A stretch of 64,000 nt of DNA, taken from positions 124,001-188,000 of the forward strand of contig NZ_LT855399.1 of assembly GCF_900184735.1 (NCBI RefSeq). Reading direction: 5' to 3'. Source of the DNA: Paucisalibacillus globulus (lineage in GTDB: Bacteria > Bacillota > Bacilli > Bacillales > Amphibacillaceae). A model generated the notes under the pieces. The model made no database searches and was not told the origin of the DNA. It saw nothing but the letters and a program-made list of their open reading frames with translations. The position numbers and the translations under genes were made by a program. Shown here in pieces: positions 32,208 to 41,091 of the stretch (positions are counted from its first letter, which is position 1; each line of letters starts with the position of its first letter).

Positions 32208-33131
32208 ATGAATGGAATAAAGATATTAAGTAAATTTGGCTTTATCGTAACAGAAGAACCGCAAAGCATATATCCATTTTCGCCAGTTTATCGAGTGAAA
32301 AATGGAGATCAAGATGTGATCGTGAAGCTAACACAAAGTCGAGCAGGTTCTCTAATGAAATATACAGAAATGTTAAAAGACAATGGAATAGATGTAGTGA
32401 CACCAGTAAAATTGACTGTAGATAACCCACAACAAATCGAGGATACCAACTTTGTTGTATACCCATATATAAACGGAACAGTCTATTCAGGGAAGGAACA
32501 GGAAATCTTCGATGCAGGAAAATTGTTAGGTAAGATTCACAGTCTATCCCCAAGCACCAATGCATACGACCTACTGGAATATGATGTTTATGACTTTAAT
32601 CAAGATGAGGTAACCGAAAGTATGGAAGCAATATCTCAACATGCTAAACATGCAAATGTTGAGATTGATGTGGAAGGTTTGAAACAACTTTTGCTAGATA
32701 GTGTTGGTCATCAAGAAGAACTGCAACATATAGAATTACCACATATTGCAACACCCCACGATTTTAAGGCAAATAATTTAGTTCTGACCCCAGAACCATA
32801 CCTAATCGATCCAGATAATGCAACCTGGATACCAAGAATCTTTGACCTTGCGTTAGTATTATTACTTTTTCATAATGAGCACAAAACTGCACCAACACGT
32901 ATATTCACTGTTCCAGAATGGCAACAATTTCTTGCAGGCTATACCAAGTATGTCACTCTAACAGAGAAGGAAAAGGTATTATGGGACAAGGCAATACGAC
33001 ATGTCTTTCTTGATGAAGTGATGTGGTTAATGGCTGAATATGAAGAGGATTGGCAAAATCCTGCTCAACAAGATTTGTTTCAAAGTTTAATCCAAGTCTT
33101 TCTTGAGGGCTCTGACTATACGATAAATTAA
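32208..33131 (+). CDS. Aminoglycoside-phosphotransferase-like kinase
   Basis: 307 residues. The kinase-like fold is seen from VYRVKNGDQDVIVKLTQSR (ATP-site lysine), the catalytic HDFKANNLVL (Asp and Asn) and the metal-binding LIDPDNATW. This APH family phosphorylates small molecules (aminoglycosides, choline, homoserine, and others). No specific substrate can be assigned. RBS AAGGGGT. Confidence 0.8.
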   Translation: MNGIKILSKFGFIVTEEPQSIYPFSPVYRVKNGDQDVIVKLTQSRAGSLMKYTEMLKDNGIDVVTPVKLTVDNPQQIEDTNFVVYPYINGTVYSGKEQEIFDAGKLLGKIHSLSPSTNAYDLLEYDVYDFNQDEVTESMEAISQHAKHANVEIDVEGLKQLLLDSVGHQEELQHIELPHIATPHDFKANNLVLTPEPYLIDPDNATWIPRIFDLALVLLLFHNEHKTAPTRIFTVPEWQQFLAGYTKYVTLTEKEKVLWDKAIRHVFLDEVMWLMAEYEEDWQNPAQQDLFQSLIQVFLEGSDYTIN

Positions 33132-33240
33132 TAAGAATATCTATACTTCACTAAATCCAAGATCACAATGGTTTTCTTTTTCTACATGAGACGATTGACC
33201 TAAACATCACGTAGATTTTATAAATTATTTTCCAATTATT

Positions 33241-33267
33241 TGAAACCTTTTTGCTCCTTCAAACGTC
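33241..33267 (+). promoter_or_regulatory. ECF-type promoter (SigM/SigW-like)
   Basis: TGAAAC (33241-33246), 17-bp spacer, CGTC (33264-33267), 144 bp before the lipoprotein gene. The match is exact for the envelope-stress ECF consensus with the SigM/SigX-preferred CGTC. Confidence 0.55.
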
Positions 33268-33410
33268 TATATATAAGAGAGAAAAAACGCAACTCTAATA
33301 TACATAGGTTTCAATCTTTGTAAGATATATTTCAGGTTGGTAACTAGACGTAACGTAGTTATATAAATAGAGAATGATGGGTTGATCATGCTCTTTTATG
33401 GGAGGAGAAA

Positions 33411-33956
33411 ATGAGAAAGTTACTGTCGATCTTAGTGGTTGCTGCTGTAGTTGTTTTATCGGGTTGTTCATCTCAAACCCTACAGGATGCTATTAGTAGT
33501 AGTGAATATGGTAAATATGACAAACCAGAAATCTTGTATCATAATGATGAAGTAGGGGTAGTTATTTTTTTGACGAAAGATAATAAAGGCGATTTTATTA
33601 TTTGTCGGAGTTCATATGAAAAAAATAACTTTAATCGGTATGTATTGGATACGGAAGATGACTATATTATGACTGTTGATATCGGTAATAAGTTAGAATT
33701 TATTCAACTAGATACTATTGGCGCTAATACAGATAATTCATTAAATATTGTCTGGGGCGGAGTTTTTCATTATCCAAATGCCGAACAAATCGCCTATAAA
33801 GTTCATAGCGGAAACGAAATGGTCGTAGAGAATCTTGTAGACATCAATAAGAAGCACGTATTTGTTGATGTTCTAACAAGTGAGGTAACAGACTCCCATA
33901 CGGTTACTTTTGATGTTGTGGATAAAGAAGGAAATATATTGTTTAGTTATAATTAA
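33411..33956 (+). CDS. Putative lipoprotein
   Basis: 181 residues with signal MRKLLSILVVAAVVVLSGC (lipobox LSGC). The remainder is beta-rich and acidic with no family recognised. RBS GGGAGGAG. Monocistronic, ended by a strong shared terminator. Possible envelope-stress control through the upstream ECF-type promoter. Confidence 0.78.
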   Translation: MRKLLSILVVAAVVVLSGCSSQTLQDAISSSEYGKYDKPEILYHNDEVGVVIFLTKDNKGDFIICRSSYEKNNFNRYVLDTEDDYIMTVDIGNKLEFIQLDTIGANTDNSLNIVWGGVFHYPNAEQIAYKVHSGNEMVVENLVDINKKHVFVDVLTSEVTDSHTVTFDVVDKEGNILFSYN

Positions 33957-34003
33957 TGGCTGTTTAGAGTTATTACTTAAATAGAAATTGTACGGTAAAA
34001 AGT

Positions 34004-34039
34004 AACACCCTTTGCAAATTATGGCAAAGGGTGTTTTTC
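34004..34039. terminator. Bidirectional terminator
   Basis: AACACCCTTTGC pairs perfectly over 12 bp with GCAAAGGGTGTT, followed by T. It lies between the convergent lipoprotein and MFS genes. Confidence 0.88.
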
Positions 34040-34040
34040 A

Positions 34041-35546
34041 TTACTTTTTAGGTGTATTAGTTAAATCTAACTTCGGTTCCGATTTGTCAATTGGTACCCG
34101 CTTTATGAAAAATGCAAGTATCAATGCAATCACAATAATTAGTGCTGAAACAAAGAAAGAGAAGTTAATTCCATTTAGCATTGCCAGATTTTCAAGCTGC
34201 TTAGGTACTGACAATGAAGAATTCGCATCGATCATGCTCATGTCGATAGGCTCTTTACTTATTTCAGTAAGTCTTGCTTCCATTCGACTATTCATAACCG
34301 TAACCATTAACGCAGATCCGATTGCACCGGCTACCTGTGATAACGTATTATTCATTGCAGTTCCGTGTGGATAATCTTTCATTGGTAGTTGGTTTAACCC
34401 ATTTGTCATAACAGGCATATTGACCAAGGACATACCAAATGCACGCACCGAGAACATAAGTCCAACTAACAAGTAAGGTGTACTCATAGTCAACTTACTG
34501 AATAAAAATGTTGTTACTGTCATAATGACAAGCCCAATAATGGCCATGTTTTTTGCACCATGTTTATCAAAAAGTCTACCTGAAATTGGAGACATTACCC
34601 CCATTACAAGAGCACCAGGAAGCATTAATAAACCAGCTTCTGTTGGTGAGAACCCACGTACCGTTTGGATGTAAAGTGGAATTAATATCATCCCTGAGAA
34701 AAGGGCAAGAGATATGGTAATCGATATTGCTGACGATAGTGCAAACATTGGATATTTAAAAATCCTAAATTCAAGTAATGGATCTTTGAGACGGAATTGA
34801 CGAAGGATAAGTAATACAATTCCAATAGTTCCAGCAATAACCGTTCCATAAACTAAAGGATTACTCCATCCCATTTCTCCAGCAGAACTAAATCCGTATA
34901 AAAGTCCTCCAAACCCGATACTAGAAAGAATAATAGATAGAATATCTAATTTAATCTTATTCTGTGGGGTAAAGTTCTTGAGTTTGAAAATAGCATACAC
35001 TAAAGATAAAACAGAAAATGGTAATACGATATTAAATAGCATTCTCCAACTAAAATGTTCTACTATAAATCCTGATAAAGTTGGTCCAAGAGCTGGAGCA
35101 ACGATCATTACTAATCCAAAGAATCCCATTACTTGACCGCGTTTTTCAATTGGAAATGCAACAAGCATGACGTTCATTAATAACGGCATCATAATCGCAG
35201 AACCAGAAGCTTGGATTAATCTAGCTACCAAAAGCACCCCAAATGTTGGTGAAATACTAGCTAACAGTGTCCCAAGTGTGAATAAGCCCATAGCGGTAAT
35301 AAAAATGCTACGATTCGTAAAACGTTGAATGAAAAAAGCACTAGCCGGAATCAGTATCCCGTTCACAAGCATGTACCCAGTTGCTAACCATTGCACTTTT
35401 GCTGGGCTTACTTGGAAATCAGTCATAATAGAAGGTAATGCTACGTTAAGAAAGGTTTCATTAAGAATAGCTACAAAGGCGCCTATAAATAATATAGCGA
35501 TAACTCCATAAGGAGCTTTTTGTTCTTGAGATATATTTTCAGACAT
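34041..35546 (-). CDS. DHA2 family MFS multidrug exporter
   Basis: 501 residues from the second ATG (better spacing to AAGTAGG than the upstream TTG). Fourteen membrane helices. Early motif LNETFLNVALPSIMTDF, motif C-like VAPALGPTLSGFIVEHFSWR, and FDKHGAKNM. Similar to LmrB/MdtP-type drug-proton antiporters. Divergent from a TetR regulator across 164 bp holding a palindromic operator, the usual arrangement for drug-inducible efflux. A paralogue is at 52863. Confidence 0.92.
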   Translation of the reverse strand: MSENISQEQKAPYGVIAILFIGAFVAILNETFLNVALPSIMTDFQVSPAKVQWLATGYMLVNGILIPASAFFIQRFTNRSIFITAMGLFTLGTLLASISPTFGVLLVARLIQASGSAIMMPLLMNVMLVAFPIEKRGQVMGFFGLVMIVAPALGPTLSGFIVEHFSWRMLFNIVLPFSVLSLVYAIFKLKNFTPQNKIKLDILSIILSSIGFGGLLYGFSSAGEMGWSNPLVYGTVIAGTIGIVLLILRQFRLKDPLLEFRIFKYPMFALSSAISITISLALFSGMILIPLYIQTVRGFSPTEAGLLMLPGALVMGVMSPISGRLFDKHGAKNMAIIGLVIMTVTTFLFSKLTMSTPYLLVGLMFSVRAFGMSLVNMPVMTNGLNQLPMKDYPHGTAMNNTLSQVAGAIGSALMVTVMNSRMEARLTEISKEPIDMSMIDANSSLSVPKQLENLAMLNGINFSFFVSALIIVIALILAFFIKRVPIDKSEPKLDLTNTPKK

Positions 35547-35591
35547 AAGTATCAAACCTACTTTCCGTATACGTAATAAAGCACTTTAGTA

Positions 35592-35612
35592 TTTTATACC
35601 GATAGTATAAAA
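35592..35612. promoter_or_regulatory. Candidate TetR operator
   Basis: TTTTATAC-CGATA-GTATAAAA: perfect 8-bp arms around a 5-bp centre, lying between the divergent MFS and TetR genes 46 bp before the MFS start. Confidence 0.6.
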
Positions 35613-35710
35613 AAAGCAATATTTATTTTTAGCTAATAGTTGATAGGTTGATTTAAAAGGATTCCAGGTGGTAAAATTAATTATACTATTGTTCTATTAA
35701 GGTGATTGTG

Positions 35711-36583
35711 ATGAGTGAAAATAAACGGAAAAATAACATATTAGACGCTGCCCATCGATTATTTGTTGAAAAAGGATTCCATGCAACGTCCATTCAAGAT
35801 ATTATCAGTGAAGCGAATATCTCAAAAGGAACATTCTACAATTATTTTGTGTCAAAGCACGAATGTTTACTTGCTATAATGGAAAGTGTCCAAGAAGAAG
35901 GCGATCAAAAGCGAATCGAGCTTTCTTTAGGAAAGTCGAAAAAGGATGAAGAGGTATTTATCCAACAAATTGCTGTAAGGTCTACAATAAATAGAAAATA
36001 TAATATGCTTATTTTATTTGAATCCATTATGCATTTGGAAGAGCCAGCAGTAAAATCATTTTTAGAAGACCAGTACCGGAATGAAGTTCATTGGATAGCT
36101 AATCGAATCTGTGAAGTATATTCTCCAGAGAATTGTGATTATGCCTTAGATCATGCCGTTATGTTTCTTGGAATGTTCCAACATTTTTTGTATGTATGGA
36201 AGATGCAGGCAGAAGAGGAATTAGAATCAGAGAAAGTTATTCGGTTTATTTTAAACCGTTTGAAACCGATCATACACGAGCAAATCCAATCCGGTGAACC
36301 GTTCTTTACTAGAGATTGGTTTGGTGTTGAATTGGACGACTTATCTAATGAAGATATCCTACTACGGTTAGTAGATAAAATAGATATTTTAGAAGATAAG
36401 GTAGAGGATGAAAAGGTTGAATATCTGCACTTTTTAAAAGAAGAATTCCAATCTGATACGCCAAGAAAATTTCTAATCGAAAGTGTTATATTATCATTAA
36501 CTAATATGTTTAGGGAAACAAAGCAGGAGTATGAATGCAGACAGTTGGTTCAATTAGCGGAAAAGTACTTGAAAAATATATGA
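35711..36583 (+). CDS. TetR/AcrR family transcriptional regulator
   Basis: 290 residues from ATG 35711, placed correctly after AAGGTGA. N-terminal helix-turn-helix: ILDAAHRLFVEKGFHATSIQ, DIISEANISKGTFYNYF. It is longer than usual (about 200 residues), with an extra acidic coiled-coil-like C-terminus (EDILLRLVDKIDILEDKVED). Presumed repressor of the divergent exporter and of itself. Confidence 0.88.
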   Translation: MSENKRKNNILDAAHRLFVEKGFHATSIQDIISEANISKGTFYNYFVSKHECLLAIMESVQEEGDQKRIELSLGKSKKDEEVFIQQIAVRSTINRKYNMLILFESIMHLEEPAVKSFLEDQYRNEVHWIANRICEVYSPENCDYALDHAVMFLGMFQHFLYVWKMQAEEELESEKVIRFILNRLKPIIHEQIQSGEPFFTRDWFGVELDDLSNEDILLRLVDKIDILEDKVEDEKVEYLHFLKEEFQSDTPRKFLIESVILSLTNMFRETKQEYECRQLVQLAEKYLKNI

Positions 36584-36599
36584 AAAGAAGAGGGATTAT

Positions 36600-36968
36600 A
36601 TGGGATATGAGAAGGCTTTAAACGATTATATTGCTGCGACAAATACACATGATTTTAAAAACGTAAGAAGACTATTAGATGATAAGGCAATATATTGGTT
36701 TTCAAATAAAAGCTGCAACACAATCGATGAGATTGGTAAGTACTTTGAGAATGCCTGGAACACCATTAAAAATGAAGTATATCGGGCAACTAATGTTCAC
36801 TGGTTAGTAGAGGAAGAGAACACGGCTACCTGTATTTATACTTATGAATTTGAAGGATATTATGAGGAGGAATTTATACAGGGGAGCGGAAGAGCTACAA
36901 ATGTTTTTAAGAAGAATTCAGACGGGAACTGGAGGCTTATTCACGAACATCTGAGTACTATAAAATAA
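36600..36968 (+). CDS. SnoaL/NTF2-like protein
   Basis: 122 residues: ALNDYIAATNTHDFKNVRRLLDD at the start, then a curved sheet ending NVFKKNSDGNWRLIHEHLS, the DUF4440/SnoaL-like cone fold. Such proteins are small isomerases or ligand binders. 16 bp after the TetR gene, so probably co-transcribed. Confidence 0.8.
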   Translation: MGYEKALNDYIAATNTHDFKNVRRLLDDKAIYWFSNKSCNTIDEIGKYFENAWNTIKNEVYRATNVHWLVEEENTATCIYTYEFEGYYEEEFIQGSGRATNVFKKNSDGNWRLIHEHLSTIK

Positions 36969-37069
36969 GGTGAAGAGATTCCAGATCCATCATTTCTGCA
37001 ACAATATATCATGAAGATGTTAGCCGTATCCATAGATGGATGTGGCTTTTTGTTATTTTTCGACATTTT

Positions 37070-37096
37070 TGCAACTTTGGAAGGATTTCAAACGTA
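37070..37096 (+). promoter_or_regulatory. SigW-like ECF promoter of the GNAT-GNAT-fosB operon
   Basis: TGCAAC (one mismatch to TGAAAC), 17-bp spacer, CGTA (37093-37096), 45 bp before the first gene. In B. subtilis fosB is known to be SigW-controlled, which supports the call. Confidence 0.6.
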
Positions 37097-37141
37097 TAAA
37101 CTAGAATATTAGAATTAGGAACAGTTTTTAGGAGTGAGAAA

Positions 37142-37648
37142 ATGATCCGACTACTAAAACCTATGGACGCAGAGCAGTATTTTGAACTACGTTTAGAGGC
37201 GTTAAAAGAGAATCCGGAAGCATTTGCAACAAGTTATGAAGAAGTAATCAGTAAGCCCAATCCAGTAGAACAATATAAAAAAACATTTGGACTAGCTAAC
37301 CAATACAATTTTGGAGCATTCGAAAATGAGAAGTTAATAGGAATGGTAACATTACTTCCTGAAACAATGGATAAGTTAAAGCATAAGGCAAATATCTTTG
37401 CTATGTATGTGACTCCTGAGAAAAGGGGAAGTGGGATAGGGAAAGCACTTCTTGAAGCAGCAATCACACAAGCCCGTAAAATAGATGGTATTACAAAGAT
37501 TAATCTAACTGTGGTTTCCATTAATTATGGTGCAAAAGGACTTTATCAAAGTTTTGGTTTTGAAAGTTATGGTCTGGAAGAGAAAGCATTAAAAGTAAAA
37601 AATGTCTATTTTGATGAGGAATACATGTCCTTATCGTTAGATTCCTAA
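37142..37648 (+). CDS. GNAT family N-acetyltransferase
   Basis: 168 residues. Motif A IFAMYVTPEKRGSGIGKALL (RGSGIG loop) and VVSINYGAKGLYQSFGFESY. First gene of a three-gene operon ending in fosB. RBS AGGAGTGAG. Confidence 0.9.
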   Translation: MIRLLKPMDAEQYFELRLEALKENPEAFATSYEEVISKPNPVEQYKKTFGLANQYNFGAFENEKLIGMVTLLPETMDKLKHKANIFAMYVTPEKRGSGIGKALLEAAITQARKIDGITKINLTVVSINYGAKGLYQSFGFESYGLEEKALKVKNVYFDEEYMSLSLDS

Positions 37649-37662
37649 TGGGTGGGATAGAA

Positions 37663-38130
37663 TTGGAATTTTCAACTAGAAAGATGACAGAACGATACGC
37701 GATAGAAATTCTTGGATGGAAATATGAGCAACCGTACGATCTATATAATAATGTCTTATCAGGGGAAGCAATCTTAGAGTTAACTCGCCATTCTTACAAA
37801 GCAATATTATCTGAGATGAAAATAGTGGGATTCTATTGTACGGGAATAGATGCACAAGTATCTGCTGGTCATGAAGTTGGCGCATATCAAGATGATTGTA
37901 TTGACATTGGATTGGGGATGAGGCCCAATTTAACAGGTAAAGGGTTAGGGAATAAGTTTTTGCACTATATTTTGAAAGAACTACAAGCGGAGTATAAAGG
38001 TTGCATCAGGTTAACTGTGGCAGATTTTAATAAACGAGCAATTCATCTGTATGAGAAATTTAACTTCGTGGAAAGACATACTTTCCTACGTAATGATATG
38101 AAATTTATTGTCATGGTAAAGGAGGATTGA
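37663..38130 (+). CDS. GNAT family N-acetyltransferase
   Basis: 155 residues from a TTG start six bases after GGGTGGGA. An ATG at 37648 overlapping the previous stop (TAATG) is the alternative, but has no ribosome site. Motif A IDIGLGMRPNLTGKGLGNKF and RAIHLYEKFNFVERH. It belongs to the group that starts with a MTERYAIEILGWKYE-like segment. Confidence 0.86.
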   Translation: MEFSTRKMTERYAIEILGWKYEQPYDLYNNVLSGEAILELTRHSYKAILSEMKIVGFYCTGIDAQVSAGHEVGAYQDDCIDIGLGMRPNLTGKGLGNKFLHYILKELQAEYKGCIRLTVADFNKRAIHLYEKFNFVERHTFLRNDMKFIVMVKED

Positions 38131-38131
38131 G

Positions 38132-38554
38132 ATGAAATTAGGTGGAATTAATCATCTGTTATTCTCTGTTTCAAATTTAGAAAAATCGATGAAGTTTTAT
38201 ATGGAAGTTTTTAATGCTAAGCCATTGCTAAAAGGAAAAAGTACTGTTTACTTTGATTTAAATGGACTATGGCTAGCATTAAATGAGGAAAAGGACATTC
38301 CCCGTAGAGACATACATAAGTCTTACACTCATATTGCGTTCTCAGTAGAAGAAGAAGAGTTTGATGCCTATGTTAATAAGTTGAAAAAATTAGGGGTGAC
38401 GATACTGCCGGGAAGAGAGCGAGATATTCGGGACAAACAATCAATTTATTTTATAGATCTGGATGGACATAAGTTTGAATTTCACACGGGTACGCTAAAT
38501 GATCGCTTACAATATTATATGGAAGCTAAACCACATCTGGAGTTTTTTAATTGA
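38132..38554 (+). CDS. fosB: Metallothiol transferase FosB (fosfomycin resistance)
   Basis: 140 residues, full FosB length, with metal ligands His8 (INHLLFSV), His67 (YTHIAF) and Glu116 (GHKFEFHTG). LPGRERDIRDKQSIYF is highly conserved with B. subtilis FosB. It adds bacillithiol or cysteine to the fosfomycin epoxide with a divalent metal. Starts 1 bp after the previous stop, RBS AAAGGAGGA. Confidence 0.95.
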   Translation: MKLGGINHLLFSVSNLEKSMKFYMEVFNAKPLLKGKSTVYFDLNGLWLALNEEKDIPRRDIHKSYTHIAFSVEEEEFDAYVNKLKKLGVTILPGRERDIRDKQSIYFIDLDGHKFEFHTGTLNDRLQYYMEAKPHLEFFN

Positions 38555-38604
38555 GGACAATCATTGGTGTAATGGTAAGACGTGCATATTCTCGCACGCC
38601 TAAA

Positions 38605-39049
38605 TTAGTAAGGATTCTCTAGTTCCCAATAAATCATGTTGCCTTCTATGCCGATTCTCCTCATTCCTAACTTCTGCAGAACTTTTACTGATGCCGAGTT
38701 ATCAACTAGGCATTCAGCAACTATACGTTCTACCTTACCGGAAGAGAATGCCCACCTCACTACCTCTTTAACTGCTTCGGTTGCAAAGCCTTGATTTTGA
38801 TATAGAGGTAAAATGCAAGCGCACTTCAACGGTTTTCTTTTCATTTGGCTTCCCTTTAAAACCTACATCACCTAGGGCTTTATGATTTCCTTTGTCTAAA
38901 ACGAACCATGGGCCCCAACCTAAAAAAGTGTCATCACGTTTTAGCTTCTCCATATGCATCTGTATGTGTGGACCTATCTCATATTCTACTCTATACAAGG
39001 ATTGTTCTGTACAGGGCACCATGATTAGCCTTTTTGTTTCTAACTTCAT
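38605..39049 (-). pseudogene. GNAT acetyltransferase disrupted by a frameshift
   Basis: Two overlapping minus-strand frames together make one GNAT of about 145 residues. The N-part is MKLETKRLIMVPCTEQSL through GDVGFKGKPNEKKTVEV, and the C-part is ILPLYQNQGFATEAVKEVV through VLQKLGMRRIGIEGNMIYW. The join needs a one- or two-base shift near 38814-38822 (GCAAGCG). Either a real pseudogene or a sequencing error. Confidence 0.8.
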
Positions 39050-39158
39050 AATCTACTTCCTTTACTTCACCATGTTTATTAGATAAAAACTATTCTACTA
39101 GAATAGTACAATAATATAGAATTTTAGTAAAAGTATACTTGGAAAAGAGGATAACTAT

Positions 39159-39611
39159 ATGAATAAAACGTTAAATCAATTCAGTAAAACAATGGAAGAG
39201 ATACTTATCCTAAAAGAGGTGGAAGAATCTAAGCTGACTGAACCAATAAGGAGTGGAAAGTGGTCAACTCGTGAAATTATTGGACATCTCTATTATTGGG
39301 ATAAATTTAATTTAGAAGAGATGGTCCCTAAAATGAGTGACGGGGTAAGGTTACCAGAGTTTCCTGATCATGACCTTCATAATGAAGAGGGGATTCATTA
39401 TCTGCGTGATAAATCAGTGGGAAACATCATAGATTTATTTGTGGAGACTAGAAGACAATTAGTAGAGAGTTTAGCTGCCATTCCTGAGGATACAAGATTT
39501 TTTATAGGAAAAGGCAAGCGTCAGTACTCAAGAGAAAGTTTTACAACTATTTTCTTAAAACATGATAAGCATCATGTTAAACAAATTAATGAGAAATTAA
39601 ATAACGCATAG
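39159..39611 (+). CDS. DinB-superfamily protein
   Basis: 150 residues, four-helix bundle. The presumed metal histidines are GHLYYWDKFN and HDKHHVKQI near the C-terminus. DinB/YfiT-like proteins include thiol-dependent transferases. Function here unknown. RBS AAGAGG. Confidence 0.82.
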   Translation: MNKTLNQFSKTMEEILILKEVEESKLTEPIRSGKWSTREIIGHLYYWDKFNLEEMVPKMSDGVRLPEFPDHDLHNEEGIHYLRDKSVGNIIDLFVETRRQLVESLAAIPEDTRFFIGKGKRQYSRESFTTIFLKHDKHHVKQINEKLNNA

Positions 39612-39654
39612 TTAAATGGTTGATTTATCATCTGAATCAAGAAATGGACTAAGG

Positions 39655-40218
39655 TTAATTTCTAACCTCGTCCATTTCTGTAGTGTTTTCTATGTAGGCC
39701 TTTTCTTCTTTTTCACTTAAAACACCTGTAGCTCTCCCGCCTTCTACAGCGATGCCTTCCGAGGAGACTACTTTATGTACTAAATTATGATCATAGATAA
39801 TATTAGAAAAGTCACCCTTCGCCCAACGATCTAAAATAGCTACTTCTGCTTTAGTTAGTCCTATTTGATTATTATATTTTTGAACAGCATCATGTAACCA
39901 ATTAATGCGTTCCTCCGTCATCTCGAAGAATCCCCATTTAGCTTTAGCGTCGACTTTTTGGTGTGACATATAATGAATATACTCTAGTACAATTTTTCTA
40001 TCTAATCCTTTTTTAGATATGACATCACCAAATGGATTAACTCCTTTTCTAACGGTTGGTTTACTATTGGTATCTTTTTCTTCTTCAGTTGTTTCATCCT
40101 CTAATAAGGCCTCAACCGGTTTGTTCGTACCTATTTCCTGGTAAAAAGACCAACCGATAAACCCTATAAGTGCAATTAAACCAATTATGATAATTGGCAC
40201 CATAATTTTCTTAACCAT
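39655..40218 (-). CDS. Membrane-anchored DUF6241 protein
   Basis: 187 residues from the ATG beginning MVKKIMVPIIIIG, eleven bases after AGGGGG. The longer frame has no ribosome site. One N-terminal helix, a short acidic linker, then the DUF6241 block: EYIHYMSHQKVDAKAKWGFF, INWLHDAV and ILDRWAKGDFSNIIYDHN. Function unknown. Confidence 0.78.
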   Translation of the reverse strand: MVKKIMVPIIIIGLIALIGFIGWSFYQEIGTNKPVEALLEDETTEEEKDTNSKPTVRKGVNPFGDVISKKGLDRKIVLEYIHYMSHQKVDAKAKWGFFEMTEERINWLHDAVQKYNNQIGLTKAEVAILDRWAKGDFSNIIYDHNLVHKVVSSEGIAVEGGRATGVLSEKEEKAYIENTTEMDEVRN

Positions 40219-40440
40219 GCTATTTATTTCCCCCTGGTACCTTTTCCAACAAATAATAATAGACAATCTATGTTTCTACCATTATTTTACCATTTCACAT
40301 CCATGTTACTATTAATCATATTTGTACGCAATTTTATATTCATAAAGTTTATTTTGTTTTATTCGTACTTAAAGTTTTTTTTGCTATAAATCTTGGCAAA
40401 AGGAAGGGATTATTAGTGGGTGTCTAGAAGAAGAGGAAAC

Positions 40441-40470
40441 TAAAAAAGGAGCCTAATAGCTCCTTTTTTA
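40441..40470 (-). terminator. Terminator of the DUF6376 lipoprotein gene
   Basis: AAAAAAGGAGC and GCTCCTTTTTT form an 11-bp stem with a T-run on the minus strand. Confidence 0.85.
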
Positions 40471-40489
40471 TAGCATGTATTAAATTATT

Positions 40490-40924
40490 TTAGGATTCGA
40501 ACCCTAACTGTTCAATTTGATTCATAAAGTTAGTGATACTTTCTATTGTTTGGAATATCTCAGAATTCTTTAATTCATCAATTGCAATTTCGCCATTCTC
40601 TTGTACTTGATTAATCATATCAAGAAGTTTTTCATTATTTGCTAAGATGTCATTATGGATCCCTTCTGCTATTGCAGGTACTTCAATTTTATTAAATTCC
40701 TCGACGGTGCCTTCTAATTCCGTTAATGTAGTCTCAACCTCAGCAATATCTACATTTCCCTCATTTAATAAGGATTGAACTTCCTCACCATACGTACTCA
40801 TTTCATTTACATATTCTGTTGCCTCTGTAGCGTAATTCAGTGTATTTTGTGTTTCTTCTAATATTCCACAACCAGAAATGAAGATTATAGTTGATAACAT
40901 AAGTAAGAAAATAATTTTCTTCAT
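40490..40924 (-). CDS. DUF6376 family lipoprotein
   Basis: 144 residues from the ATG after AGAAGGAGA. Signal MKKIIFLLMLSTIIFISGC (lipobox ISGC), then CGILEETQNTLNYATEATEY and EIEEFN/IAEGIH-type coiled-coil helices as in DUF6376. Surface-exposed and helical, function unknown. Confidence 0.82.
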   Translation of the reverse strand: MKKIIFLLMLSTIIFISGCGILEETQNTLNYATEATEYVNEMSTYGEEVQSLLNEGNVDIAEVETTLTELEGTVEEFNKIEVPAIAEGIHNDILANNEKLLDMINQVQENGEIAIDELKNSEIFQTIESITNFMNQIEQLGFES

Positions 40925-41021
40925 ATAGGATCTCCTTCTATAAAATTTCCTTGATGTAAGCATAACATGTGAGAGATTAGATGTCTTGTTAGGAATGTCT
41001 ATTTAATTTTCCAAAAATTTC

Positions 41022-41071
41022 TTGACGAACGAAAAGATACTTGTTATATTACATATAACCATTTGGTTATA
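41022..41071 (+). promoter_or_regulatory. Promoter with overlapping palindromic ArsR operator
   Basis: TTGACG (41022-41027), 17 bp, TATATT (41045-41050). Immediately downstream is TATAACCA-TT-TGGTTATA (41054-41071), a perfect 8-bp palindrome over the expected transcription start. Fits autorepression by the ArsR-type protein that follows. Confidence 0.75.
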
Positions 41072-41091
41072 CAATGAGGTGAGAGAATAAA

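Noticed and set aside
38580-38600. Terminator between fosB and the GNAT pseudogene
   Set aside because: The stem (CGTGC/GCACG) is only 5 bp and neither side has a good T-run.
38768-39049. A separate 93-codon gene and a 79-codon gene at the GNAT remnant
   Set aside because: The two frames are consecutive parts of a single GNAT domain, so one frameshifted pseudogene is the simpler reading.
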